DNA of 64,000 nucleotides from Conus ventricosus (taxonomy: Eukaryota > Mollusca > Gastropoda > Neogastropoda > Conidae): NCBI GenBank assembly GCA_018398815.1, contig CM031595.1:45201021-45265020 (forward strand), written 5' to 3'. This document shows, in pieces, positions 36,979 through 49,500 of the stretch. Position 1 is the first letter of the stretch, and each line of letters opens with the position of its first letter. A program made the position numbers and the translations under genes. The notes beneath the pieces are model-generated. The model was not told the origin of the DNA. It saw nothing but the letters and a program-made list of their open reading frames with translations, and did not search any database.

Positions 36979-37116
36979 CAGTAGCAGCAGATGGCCAACA
37001 AGCCCCCGATGCTGACCGGCCCGTTATTACTATCACGGAGGACCTCAGTACCCCTCCGGATGAAGACGAGGATGTGCCCTCATACTTTGGCATCAAATAT
37101 GAGGCCTCCTCGGAAG
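36979..37116 (+). CDS. Exon I of giant ankyrin-like gene
   Basis: Donor CGGAAG|GTTAGA at 37116. The acceptor region holds five AG dinucleotides three bases apart (ending at 36978, 36981, 36984, 36987 and 36990), all in the same phase, so the start is ambiguous by steps of one codon. I chose the first; 36982 is equally possible. The 46-codon frame reads VAADGQQAPDADRPVITITE, then DLSTPPDEDEDVPSYFGIKY and EASSE. The VITITE beta stretch is followed by an acidic Pro-rich linker and a YFGIKYE hydrophobic patch. Phase is 1 to 1. Confidence 0.75.
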
Positions 37117-38495
37117 GTTAGACCCCTGGCCAGATCGAGCCAGTGTATGGTGTCTGGTTGAATGTCTGGTTGATGCTAGTGTACGTCCAGTCCCAAAAGA
37201 AAATGGCATGCGCCAGTGCTGCACGCGCGTATAGTTAATTAGTGGTTTAGGGGCTTCCTTTTCGCATTTCCTTTTTCTTCCTCTTTTTTTTCCCCCCTCA
37301 AAGAGGTTATGTATAGGTTATGAATGAACTAGGTTATTTTCGCCATAGTGGAACAAAAAAGATATCTTTTGACTTTCGCTTCTTTGCTTCTTGATGCCCT
37401 GTTTTCTTTTCTTCCTAATCCTTTTTCTTTTTCTTTTTTTTTTCTTTGCTTTCATGGTAATGAAAAATATGTGAACAAATGCACTTGTTCCTTGCTTTTT
37501 AAATGCACATGTAATGCTTAAGGCATTTTCTGTTTTTAAGTTGTTTGTATTGCTTTTTTTTCCCTTCTTTTCTTGCATTTAAGCCTTAAGTATTGGTCAT
37601 GAATGTTGTTTTTTTTTTGCTAAAGCAAATGTCTCACTGTACTTTATGATCTCTCCTTATCTCCTCTCACACCACCACCCCCCCCCCCCCCCTTCTTTTT
37701 TTTCTAAAATGGTATCACTGTAAGTCTCTACTGTTTATGACTTACTTTCTGACAAATATAAAGTGTGGTCCATGTTCTTCCTCTGGTCCTTTCTCCCTGC
37801 ATCTCAGTCTCTTTCTCCTTCTCTCTCTCCTTCGCCCTCTTTTTCTCTCTCTCTCCACCCCCCCCCCCCCCCACCCCCCTCCTTATTTCCATTTCCTTTC
37901 TTCCTGTTCTTTCCATCTTTCTTTCACAAATGTGTTCATGTCCGTCTTGTGTCTATGTCCTCCTTCTTGTCTCCTTCCTTTTCCTTCTGTATACCACCCT
38001 TTCTTTCTTTGCAAAAAACAACTTTTCTTGAATGCAGTTTTCATCATTACATTCTGTTTTGTTTCATCTACTGTCACTGGATCATGAACTGCTTGATTTG
38101 ATTTCACGTCTTCCCCTTCTCCCCCCCCGCCCCTCTCTCTCTCATTCTCTCGCTTCCACTGTTTTTCCCTCCTCTCTCTTATACATATTATCATATTCAT
38201 CATGTAATTGTCCATACAGCCCTCTACCATTCCTCCCTCTCCTCACTTTGTATATCTTCTCTTTTTTTGTGTGTGTGGTGAAGGATCTTAAACGGAAATT
38301 TGTTGGTGTGTAGACAAAAGGGTCATCTTTTTGTTTGGTTCTCATTGAAACATTGCAGAATGTACACACCATTCTGTTTTATAGCTTCTGTCAATGATTA
38401 TCATAATTGTCTGCTCATATACATATAGTGCTATGTTCTGGGTTCTTTTGATTTTACCCTGTCTCTCCGTCTCATGTGTTGCTTCGTCTCCCTCC

Positions 38496-38558
<63 letters not shown>

Positions 38559-38690
38559 GTTTTCTTTTTGATGTTATGGGGTGAGAGCTGCTGTTGTTGT
38601 TTTCTTAAATATGATCATTATTGCAATACTGTAATGCTGGTTCTTCTGCCCGTGTGTATGTGACTAAAGTTGGAATTGATTTCCTTGCAG
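37117..38690 (+). other. Intron between exons I and J
   Basis: Pyrimidine-rich throughout, with C-runs at 37679-37692 and 37858-37872 and a CT microsatellite (38498-38554). No gene was recognised. Confidence 0.65.
38498..38554 (+). repeat. (CT)n microsatellite
   Basis: Pure CT run; pyrimidine on the plus strand. Confidence 0.95.
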
Positions 38691-38723
38691 TGATACATGA
38701 AATGTCAGAGGAGTTTGGAGAAG
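38691..38723 (+). CDS. 33-base microexon J
   Basis: Acceptor TTTCCTTGCAG at 38690 and donor GAGAAG|GTAGTT at 38723 bound only 33 bases, phase 1 to phase 1, giving IHEMSEEFGE plus the split codons. Both splice sites match consensus well, and the phase and acidic composition match the neighbouring exons. Microexons of this size are typically neural cassettes in animals. With so few codons the call rests on splice signals and could be chance. Confidence 0.52.
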
Positions 38724-39390
38724 GTAGTTCATGGTTCCTGCTTTAAATGTTGTGCTTTCTGTGGCACCACCAGATTCACTGAGTCGTCCAGTGTTGTTTC
38801 GATTGTCTTTTTTTTTTCCAGTGGATTTCTACGTGTCACCATGTATATATGATGTACTCCAGGATGTTTTCATTTCAGCTGTCATTTGATGTTTTGATGT
38901 GTTTATTTGGGTGTTTTAGACTGTTCAGTTTCAGTTTTTAGTGTGCTCTTTGGGTATGTAAGTGAAAAGTTTATTTACTGGACCCCATGCACTTTATTTC
39001 ACTGTTTGTTGTATTTGTGAATCCACAAATGGTTTGCAGGCACACATATGATGTATCTGAAATTTCTTTTTTCTGGGAGGCACTTTTCATTTGTAAGATG
39101 ATTAGCATACGATTGATGTCTTTCTATTGTTTTTGCTTGTGTTATTGTATTGCGTGCAGGTTGCTTTGCTCTCCCTTTTTTTTCACCAAGTACTGTGCTT
39201 CATGCTTGGAAACAGCTGAAGAATAATTAAAAGATGGGGTGTGATGGGTTTGGTGAACCATTCAGATGAATTAGCTGGCCACGTAATAATGCATTTTTAG
39301 ATGTTTTTCTGATGCTTTACAATATGTTTGGTATACAGTTCTTTGTGTAGATGGGTCTTGAATCTGTGACCCAGCCCTCTTGAGACCAAC

Positions 39391-39518
<128 letters not shown>

Positions 39519-40679
39519 TCCTCCACCTTCCCCCCTTTACTCTACCAATTTCCCCCAGGTCTTTCATCATTTTAAGGGATACAGATGTATAGGGTTTCCA
39601 TAAATTCTCTAACATGTAGAGTAAGTTTAAACTCAAGATTGTAATTGAGCATGAACTAGAAAACACAATATATATGCCTGGGAGTTGGAACAAAGACAAC
39701 TGCATTGTGTTTCTTTCTCAAAAAAAAAAAAAGAAGAAAAAATTATGAGCAGTCTTTGTTGACATGATGTATGAAATCACATTGCATGCTCATATGTATG
39801 TGTGTTTGAGAGAGAGAGAGAGTCTGTGTGAATATGCAGTGGAGTACAAGTGTGCTTTTTAAACACTACTGGTAGTCTGACACTTTTTGAAGCGGTTGAG
39901 CCTTGAGCAAGTACTTTTTTTTTCACTAGTCCATTTTCTTCCCCATATTCAGTATACACATTATCATTATTCCCATAACTATTAGGTGAAAAGCATACCG
40001 TGACAACATCATTGCTGCTGTCATCGGAGTGTTTATCACAGCATTGCAGCAACAGTTGACTGTATGGTGGTGAAATCCTCTCTCTCCATGTGTCCTGGAG
40101 CTTGCTGGATACTTTTGTGTTTCCATAACCTACAGAAAGTTGACATGGATGATAAAATCTCACACATTCATATCTGATCTGCAAGCATGTTTACATCAGA
40201 TTTGTTTACCCACACGATTTTGCTGTATTTTGTACATGTGTTGGACAAAAATCCAATGAATATGACAAATTCATTGAACTGCATCCAAAAAGTAGGTCTA
40301 GGGATAAAGTTCTTAGTTTTAATTGCACCTGCAAGGATTAGCCGTAGTGAGGCTTCGACCAAAGAGCAATGACACTTGCTTACTTGCAAAATCACCTCAG
40401 GATGTTTCTGCTTGTTCAACAGCATGCCCTGAAACATGGAAAAACATCAGCAAGAGAGCAAGAATTTGTACCAAAGCATGCTTATTGAATAGGTTTGAAA
40501 ATTATTTGTGTCAGAAAGAACCTATTTTTTAATAGTTAATGCAAGATCAGGTGATAAGCACTGAAAAGAAGCCTTTGCAGTATGAAGGCAGGCAAAAACA
40601 AATGCTCCCCCTTACAAACCCGTTGCCCCACCTCTGCTTTCACGAAGACTTGAAATTTTGAACAGACTAATATATTTAT

Positions 40680-40862
40680 TTTTGTTGAAAAGTGCACCAA
40701 GAGCAGTTTTAGGGTAAACAGGTCTGATACATGAAGGAGAGTCAGCCATGGGAGATTGAGGAAAATCCAACTCCAAATGTCACCCACCAGCTGCTGCCAG
40801 GGCTCGAACCCATGACCCTCAAATTGAGAAGCAAGTGTGCTGCCACTACTACCCCCAGTCAA
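40680..40862 (-). mobile_element. tRNA-type SINE-like element
   Basis: On the minus strand the segment reads GTAGTAGTGGCAGCACACTT, CTCAATTTGAGGGTCATG and GGTTCGAGCCCTGGC. GGTTCGAGCCC matches a pol III B box, and an A-box-like GTAGTGGCAGCAC lies about 40 bases upstream. A non-tRNA body of about 110 bases follows. Ends and target duplications were not resolved. It cannot be an intact tRNA gene because the acceptor stem does not pair. Confidence 0.5.
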
Positions 40863-41225
40863 CATTATGATACTGGAATGTTATTTTATCACTGTCAGTG
40901 TTGATAGGTATAGTTCAGGACTATATCACTGTTCATAGGTTTAGTTCAGGGCTTGTTGATGCCTATCATTTTTGACTCTTCAACGAATGGGTTTTTTAGC
41001 CGCTTCTTTGCAGTTCCCCTGGGTGCGGACTGGGTTTTCATAGTTTGTTGTTTTAGAGAGTAGTTATGCTGCTTTTTGTTTTGATTGACTTAAAGTAAAG
41101 AGCACATCAATTTGCTTCGAAAATAGTACTGATGTGAAATTACTTTCCATGTCCTGTTTTAGATTTCTTGCTTTTTAGATTTAATGGATATCAAACATCC
41201 TTCTGTTTTTAAAAGGCTTCTTTAA

Positions 41226-41226
<1 letters not shown>

Positions 41227-41270
<44 letters not shown>
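41227..41270 (+). repeat. (GT)n microsatellite
   Basis: Pure GT run of about 22 units. Confidence 0.95.
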
Positions 41271-41274
<4 letters not shown>

Positions 41275-41879
41275 TGCATGTGCATGTATGCGTGGCTATA
41301 TATAATGTAATGATAACTGTTTCTATTTTGCGTGGAAAAAGGACAAAGTATAATTTGGAAAATAAAAGAATAATGTAATGACTATTTCTTTCTGTTTTGA
41401 AACTCTTCGATTATCATTTCTCCTATTTTTGTGATTTTGTACACCCAGTGAAACAATGTTTTCCCCTTTTCCCCAGTGAAATGAGTTTTGCTACTGTACG
41501 CAGTGTTCAGTTCCAACATTTTCGTGCAAAGTGTAGGTCGTGGATCATTCCTTTGTGCCTTTTTGCCGCACTTGCCTCAGTTGACGGTCACTTTGCATGA
41601 TGATATCGTGATGCTGGTGTGCAACAGGCATGGTAAATATGGCACTGCTTTTTTTTTTTTTTTTAATCCTTTCTTTTGTCAGTTTTGTTCTTCAGTTCCT
41701 GCCAGTTTGTATGTTGTTGTTTTATTGCACTGTTTGGTGTTTGTAGAATTCAAACGTAATGGCAGCAATAAGATTGATTCAGTGGAAGGACAAGTAGAGT
41801 TCAAGACATGCAGGTATATGTAATATAGTCTTGAATACCAGTATGTATGCGTGTTAATGCACATAAACTCCTGCTCCAG

Positions 41880-42030
41880 CACACATGTAGATATGCACAC
41901 TGGCACACGCGTGCATGCAGGCTCGCACACATGCATGCAGGTACGTATGCACATGCCGGCACACACATGCACACACAAGCACACACACACACACACACAT
42001 GCACACGCACATGTATGTACACGCAGGCAC
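41880..42030 (+). repeat. Degenerate CA/GCATGC-rich tract
   Basis: CACACATGCATGCAG-type variants with one short pure CA run near 41980. Open frames on both strands over it are compositional. Confidence 0.8.
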
Positions 42031-42995
42031 AGAGGCTTGAAAGCATGCGGTTATGTTCACACCCAGTAGAGACGTAAGTACATACACATCACAGGATGAT
42101 AGCATTTTTTTTCGGTGTGGTCAGTTAGCTCAATGCTTTTCAAATGGGACAACATTGTCAAGAAACAACAGAAAAGAAAGCTGAGGATAGAAACTCCCTC
42201 ACTCTGCCTTCCTGCTCAGGCAGTTATTGTTGTCAATGGAGAGCTTTGTACAAGGTGTACAAGATGTGCTGGATCGAAACAGGCTGTCAAGATTATCATG
42301 AAATAATTTGGCAATAGTGTACCGTCTCCTTTTGTGAATTGCCTCGTATGTCAAAGAAAAAAGAAAAGAAAAGAAAAGAAAAAACCTTGACATTGCTTGC
42401 GTCCTGTGTACTGCTGAAGGGCCTGAGCATGGCTTCGTATTAGGGAGGGAAATTGAGCAGTGTGATAATTATGCTGCTGATAATTGAAGGTGAGGAAGCA
42501 AGACAATACAAAAAAAAAAAAGAGACAGAAAAAAGTGACTGTATTTTGTTTAAGTTGCAGATATTAGTCTGTTAGTTTCAAATTTCTGATTTCAAATTTC
42601 TTGTAGGCAGTTTTCACTTGTTTTAGCAAATGATGATGAATTATGCGGAATTTTTTTTTAAAAAGTATTTGAAAAAGAAAATAGTAATGAGTTACTTGTT
42701 CCACTGAACTTGCATGCTGCGGTAAGAAAGATAAGCCTTGTAATAAGGATAATGGTTTTTGTGTTGTGTATGAAATACCATATGTATGTTGTTTGTGTAC
42801 TTTACACCCCTTCTTCTCCCAAACACTCTGTCTCTCTCCTTCTGTCTCTCCTTCTCTCGCTCGCTCTCTCTCTCTCTCTCTCTCTTTCTTTCACTGTGTT
42901 TATCCCTCTTTGGATAATGTGTTGTATGCCAGTAACTGTAAATGTCATAAACTGATCTACCCTTTGGGGTTTTTTGGGGGGAAGAGGGTGAAGGT

Positions 42996-43019
42996 GGTGG
43001 GGGGGGGGGGGGGGGGGGG
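42996..43019 (+). repeat. G-rich run
   Basis: About 20 consecutive G residues lie inside a purine-rich stretch (GAAGGTGGT before it, AAGATGGG after it). It could form quadruplex structures and is prone to miscounting in sequencing. Confidence 0.9.
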
Positions 43020-43501
43020 AAGATGGGTACCTACAAAATATGAGTTTGTGTTCTGATTCTTAATATCATAGTATACAATATCTGAATATGTCTTTCATTG
43101 AAACTATGTTAAACTGAGACAACATTAAAATATCTATTAATTGAATGTAAATATACACTGGTATACAAAAAAGTATAGCCAGTTTACAAGCAGTTGTAAT
43201 GTTTTGATGGAATGAAAACAAGAAATTTATTGAAGGCTGTGAAAATAATCTTAAAAGTTTACATGGACAGTGTGGTTAAATTTTTTAAATCTATGCATAC
43301 TTTTTTTATTTTTCAACAAAAACAAGCAATTTCTTTTACATGTATGGATATATGGTTTGATGTTGTGTCCTTGTGTATATTTGATTCTCTGTATATTTGA
43401 TTGTGACCTGTAGTTGCTAGATCATAATAGCCTACTAACACTGTGGCCCTCTCCCTCTCTCAATGCCTCCCTTTGGAATGGCTGTGGGCTGGTCACGGCA
43501 G

Positions 43502-46500
43502 AAGACCAACAAGGGAAAGAGGCGACAGCAGCAGCAGCCACTGAGGTCACAGAACCAGAGCTCACCTCAGAAACTGAGCCTGTAGAGCAAGAACCTGGCT
43601 TGTCTTTCTCCGAAGACCAGAGACGGAGAACAGCCAGGGATGCTGAAGCAGAACAGGTTCCATCCCAAACAGACGACACACAGCAACCGATCAGTGAACA
43701 TGTCACCCAAGTTGTCCAGAGAACAACATTTGGAGATGAGTATCGCAAAACTGAGATCGAAATCACTGAGAAAGAAACTGTCCTCACGGAAAGATTGGTC
43801 CAGAAAGAAGAACATTTTGTGGCTGCTCATGAGGAACCAGCAGAACCAGAAACTGAAACAGTTTCTAAGAAGGTTACACACTTTCAAGAATATCAAGTGG
43901 CAGAAGAACCTTCAGAAGCTGTCAAGCAGATTGAGGTACTGGAAGAAAAAATTGGATCATCAGCAGCAGTGATATCCACAGCGGCAGTGTGCGTTGTACC
44001 TGAAGAGGAGGATGTGGAAGAAACAGTTGAATCTACACAAGTTCCTGAAACTAAGGCCGCTGTTTGTCTTGTGCCTGAAGACGAGGAGGAGGCTGCTGAG
44101 GAACCCATCAAACCAGAAGAGGCTGCTCCTTCTTCTCAAGCTGATGTTCGCCTGATCTCAGCAGAGGAAGAAAAAACAGCGCAGATTTCAGCAACACCTG
44201 TTGTTGAGGTGGGGACATGTCTTGTCTCTGAGGATGAACAGATTGTGGAAGAAAAGGTGAAAATTTCACAAGCACCCATTTCTGAAATAGGAGTATGTCT
44301 TGTTCCAGAAGATGAAGAAGCTGGGGAAGAAACGGTGGAAATTTCACATGCTCCTGTGTCAGAGGCTGAGATATGTCTTGTTCCTGGAGAAGAAGAGGCT
44401 GAGGAAGAAACTGTGGACATTACACAAGCTTCTGCGTCTGAGGCAAAAGTGTGTCTTGTACCTGAAGAAGAAGTTGAAGAAGAAACTGTCGAAATTTCAA
44501 CAGCTCCTGTGTCAAAGGCAGGAGTATGTCTTGTTCCTGAAGAAGAAGTTGAAGAAGAAACAGTGGAAATTTCAAAAGCCCCTGTATCAAAGGCAGGAGT
44601 TTGTCTTGTTCCAAAAGAGGAAGAAGTTGAGGAAGAAACAGTGGAAATATCAGAAGTCCCTGTCTCTGAGGCAGGAACATGTCTCGTACCTGAAGAAGAG
44701 GAGATCAAAGAAGAAAAGGTTAACATTTCACAAGCCCCTGTGTCTGAGGCAGAAGTGTGTCTGGTCCCTGAGGAGGAGGAGGTTAAGGAAGAAGCTGTGG
44801 AAATTTCACAAGCTCCTGTTTTTGAAACAGGAACCTGTCTTGTTCCAGAAGAAAAAGAAATCAAGGAAGATACAGTAGAAATTTCACAGGCTCCTCTGTT
44901 TAAAGCTGGAATATGTGTTGTTCCTGATGAGGAAGAACTTGTTGAGGAAACAGTAGAAAGTTCGCAAGCTCCTGTTTCTGAGGAAGGAACATGTCTTGTA
45001 GTTGAAGAAAGGGACATCAAAGAAAAAACAGTGGAAATTTCCCAGGCTCCTCTGTTTAAGGCAGGGATATGCCTTGTTTCTGATGAGGAAGAAACTGTGG
45101 AGGAAATAGTGGATAGTTCACAAGCTCCTGTTTCTGAGGCAGGGACATGTTTTATGCCTGAAGAAGAGATCAAAGAAGAAACGGTGGAAATTTCACAAGC
45201 TCCTCTCTCTGAGGCAGATGTCTGTGTTGTGCCCCAAGAAGAAGAGACCGAAGAGAAAGCTGTGGAAATTTCACAACCTCATGTTTCTGAGGCAGGACCA
45301 TGCATCATCCCTCAGGATGAAGACAGTGTTGAAGAAACAGTGGAAGTTTCGCAAGCTCCTCTGTCCGAGGCTGGAACATGTCTTGTTCCTGAAGAAGAGG
45401 AGGTTGAGGAAGAAAGTGTTCAACCTCAGCATACCTTTGTTCATGAGACTACTACAAGTCTTGTCCCAGAAGTGGAAGTCCAAGAGGAGACAGTCGAAAT
45501 CAAGGAAGCACCATCCATCCCTGAACCCACTGTGCATGCATTGTCAGGAGCTGAATACACAGAGGAAACTGAGAGTGCTGACATTTCTAAATACCTGCCA
45601 AGACAAGATATTGAACCAGAAGAGGAGGATGAAGACTGGGAAATACTGGACAAAGAGGACTTGACAGAGGAAGAGCAAATGGCTGCCATGAGTGAAACAC
45701 TCATGCATGTGTCTGATTCAGAAGACATACAAGAGCATGCAGAAGATAAATCCAGACCTCGAGAAACCTCACCACTTGCTGTAACTGAAAGGCAGTTGTA
45801 TGATCAAGCAGAAGCCCAGTATGATTCAGAAGTCAGTGACAGTTACCATTATGAGCAGATAATAGTTCAAGACGTGAGCAGAAGAGCAGAACTTGAGACA
45901 ACAGAGCTAGTAACAGAACAAGCAGAAATTGGTGCGGCTCGGTTGCCAGAGGAAATTGCTGTCAAAGAAGCTGAAGAAGCTTCAGAACAGTTACCACCTG
46001 CTGTACCAGTGTCCAAACCTTCAGCAGTTGAAACAACAGAGGTGTTAAAAGACACAGAGGAAGAAGAAGAAAAACCAGAACATGAAACAGAACAGATTGT
46101 CCAAGAAGATCTGGAAGTTGAGGAGGTTGAAGTAAGATTAGCTGCCTCCAAACCATCAGAAGTCAGCTTAGACCTGTCTGAAGTTGTGGACATCTGTGAC
46201 GACACAGATAAGACATATGAAAACAAAATAGATGAGGTCATCATGTTTGAAGCGCGTGAAGAGATGGAAGGAGAAGCTCTTGAAGTCTGTGTTATGAGAC
46301 AGTCCCCTGAGACAGACAAAGAAGGGACCTTCAAACCTGACACACTTTTCCATGAGTCAGTCTCACAAGGGGCACCAGAAACGGTCCATGATGTTCAGTT
46401 CAAAGGAGAACTATATGAACAGATAGGCACAGAGGAGGACACATTCAAAGAAATCCCTGACCAAACACAGAAAGGAGAAATTCAAACAGAAGATCAACTA

Positions 46501-49500
46501 CAAATGAAAGCCCAGGTTTCCCAGGAAGTCGTAGAAGGAGTAGCTGCAGAACAGGAATTGAGTTCACCTGGATCAAAGGTGTCTGATATTTCACCTGTTG
46601 ACGAAGAGAAGGTAGAACCTGTCCCAGTCACAGAGTATGCGGACAGCACTCAGCGCGAGTCCTATGCTCATGGTGGAGAGCGAGAGGTTCTGGGACAAGT
46701 TACTGAACAAGACACTTATGAACAGATGAGCTATGCTGAGTTCAAGGCAGAAACTGTGATCACCACGGTAGAGGAAGTCAGACAACAACACATAGTGACC
46801 AAAGAGGAAACCACCTATGTAGAGGATGAATATAAAGAGACTGCTCAAAAACTTGAAGGTCCAACTGAAAAGCTCATTGCTGCCATGCCCGATGTACCTC
46901 TAAAAAGCCCGCATATTTCTTCTTCTGAAGACGAAGGTAGAGATAGTGGAGAGGAAGATGTTGGTGAAAGATGCCAGAGGCCCGCCCAGGAAGAGGTTGA
47001 AGGTGAACCATCACCAGTTGAAGAAACCCCACCTGATGTTGATGAGTTAGATCAAGAAATTGAAGAGCAAGATGCATTGACAGCAGCCCTTATGTCCCAG
47101 TATCAGGTGGGTTTGAGCAAAGGAGAACAGCTGAGGGTTCAAGCCCATGAAGAGGCAGAATACGCTGTCCCAGATTTTAGAGAAGGTGAATCAGACTATG
47201 AATCAGAAGAAGAGAAAGAAGTTGCCTCAGAAACATTTGATGAACAAGAAGAAGACAGAGATGAAGAGGATGCTGTATATAAGACACCAGAAGATGAAAC
47301 GGATTACCAGCTTTCTCTTCAAGTGGAAATGAGTGAAAAACAACAAGCTGAGAAATATGAGGAAGAACTTGCAGAGAAACAAACTGAAGACCAGCTGGAG
47401 GAAGTGTCTCAGCTGGGGACAGAACAAACCCTGCAGCAGACAGAGGCGTATGTAGAAACCCGTGTCAAAGACACAGACACTATGTCTCGAAGTGTTGACA
47501 GCACTGAGGCTCAGATGGCCAGCTCAGGAGAAGGTTTGCTTCTTGAACCTTACCCACAGGAATATGACATCATGGCTATCAGTGGTGGAACAGAGGGGGA
47601 CCAAGAGCGAGAACCTGACTTCACAGATATGTTTGAATGTCCTGCTGAAGAAGTATCTGATCATGATGACTTGTACGAACGATATTCAGATGAGAGTGAA
47701 GAGGAACTAAAACCTCTGAAGATTCCTGTCGAGGACAGCCCAACAGAACAGCCTACCCCAATTGACTTCTTTGGAGAAGCTCTGGAAGGGGCAGAGAGAC
47801 CTGACATCGATGAGTACAGGCAGTCACCTGGATATGACAGGTCACCAGAAGAAGAAGTTTATCGGTCACCAACAGAAGAATATCCAGAGGACAGACCATT
47901 TGACTCGCCTCTGCAAGAAGAGCTTGTTGAAGAGGACAAACTTGAACCTTTTCCTGGACAACAAGAAGTGAAGAGTCAGATTGAGCAGGCACCTGTATCT
48001 GGCATTCTCGCAGAACTACAAGAAATTGAACAGCATGCTGTTCAAGAGCACTCTGAAGAAGAACAGGAAGATGACCTTGAACAATATGAGAAGGAGACAG
48101 AAGAGGAGCAGTTTGCCGGGTCAGAAGAAACTGTTCAAAATGTTCTTCAGGCTACTCTACTCACAGAACAGTATGTGGACAGAAAAGAATTATTCACTGC
48201 AGAACAAAGAGATGTATCGGTGCTTGAAAGAACAGCGGATGAACAGAAGGATGTAGATGAATTGACTGCACACGATGAAAAGGTGGTAGAAGAGGAACGG
48301 TTTGCCAGATCAGAAGAAACTCTTCAAAGTGTTCAACAAGACACTGAACTCACAGAACAGTATGTGGACAGAAAAGAGTTATTCACTGCAGAACAAAGAG
48401 ATGTATCGGTGCTTGAAAGGACAACAGATGAACAAAAGGAAGAGGATGAACTGACTGCACGCCACGAAAAGGAGGTTGAAAAGGAACAGTTTGTCAGATC
48501 AGAAGAAACTGTTCAAAGTGTTCAACAAGATACTGAACTCACAGAACAGTATGTGGACAGAAAAGAATTATTCACAGCAGAACAGAGAGATATATCGGTG
48601 GCTGAAAGGACAACAGATGAACAGGTGCCTGAAATGACAACTGATGAACAGGTACCTGAAAGGACACTCGATGAACAGGTGCCTGAAAGGATAACTGATG
48701 AACAAGAGTATGAAGATGAACTGACTGCAAATGTGTATGTTGACAGAGTAGAGCAATTTATTGAAGAACCAATTGAAACTCTGACAGCTGGAGGTGATTC
48801 TACAGCTGGTGGTTTCGTCTCTGGAACAACAGATTTAGACAGTGCAGGAGCTGCTGCTGCAGAGCCAGTCATTGAAGGCCACCGCCTGTCAGCCCAGAGC
48901 AGTCTCTCTGAACAGGACTCTCACTATCCAGAATACATTGATGAACACCATCTTTCTCTCCATCCACCATTGTATCCATCATCTTCCACTGAAGTTCAGG
49001 ATCGCTCTGGAACTCCTTCTGACCTGGAAACGGAGGAGCCTGCACAGAATGGATTGCAGTCTGCCACAGGAGCTAGTGGTAGCTATACATCAGACATAAC
49101 TTCAGGCTCCCAAAGTTACCTGTCAGAGAGCACAGTGTCACGGATGTCTGAATCGGACTACACGTCTCACAGCGAAACATGGGCTGCTTCAGAGTGCACC
49201 ATGACTGGTTCTGAATTTGAGCCAGAGGGCAGGATCATCGTGGACACTTGTGAAGTCATCTACACTGAAGAGAAGACAGAGGACAGGCATCCAGACTTGG
49301 GGGAATCCAGAGAGCAGATGGATACCTTAGACAGGCCCATGTCTCCCTCAGATTACACATTAATCACATCTCATGACCAGGACCGCATGATGCAGGTGTT
49401 GGACTTGCAGCCAGGATTGCCCAGAGAAGAGCTGTCAGATGAAGAAGATGAGGAGGGGGAGGATGAGATGGAAAGGGACAGCCTGCAGTCGGAGTCTGAC

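Noticed and set aside
36927..37121. Signal-peptide-like start (MLCLTLFFALVNSFVLLAV) ahead of exon I
   Set aside because: The hydrophobic stretch is translated T-rich intron upstream of a splice acceptor.
40780..40862. tRNA gene on the minus strand
   Set aside because: B box present, but the acceptor stem and cloverleaf do not form; a SINE fits better.
41747..41813. Exon-like segment with acceptor TTTGTAG and donor GCAG|GTATAT encoding EFKRNGSNKIDSVEGQVEFK
   Set aside because: Length is 67 bases, so it leaves in phase 2, breaking the uniform phase-1 pattern; composition is also unlike the other exons. It would again need fixing, so I left it out.
44136..45173. 345-residue minus-strand open frame inside exon K
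   Set aside because: Ser/Thr-rich antisense shadow of the Glu-rich repeat; it arises from codon periodicity.
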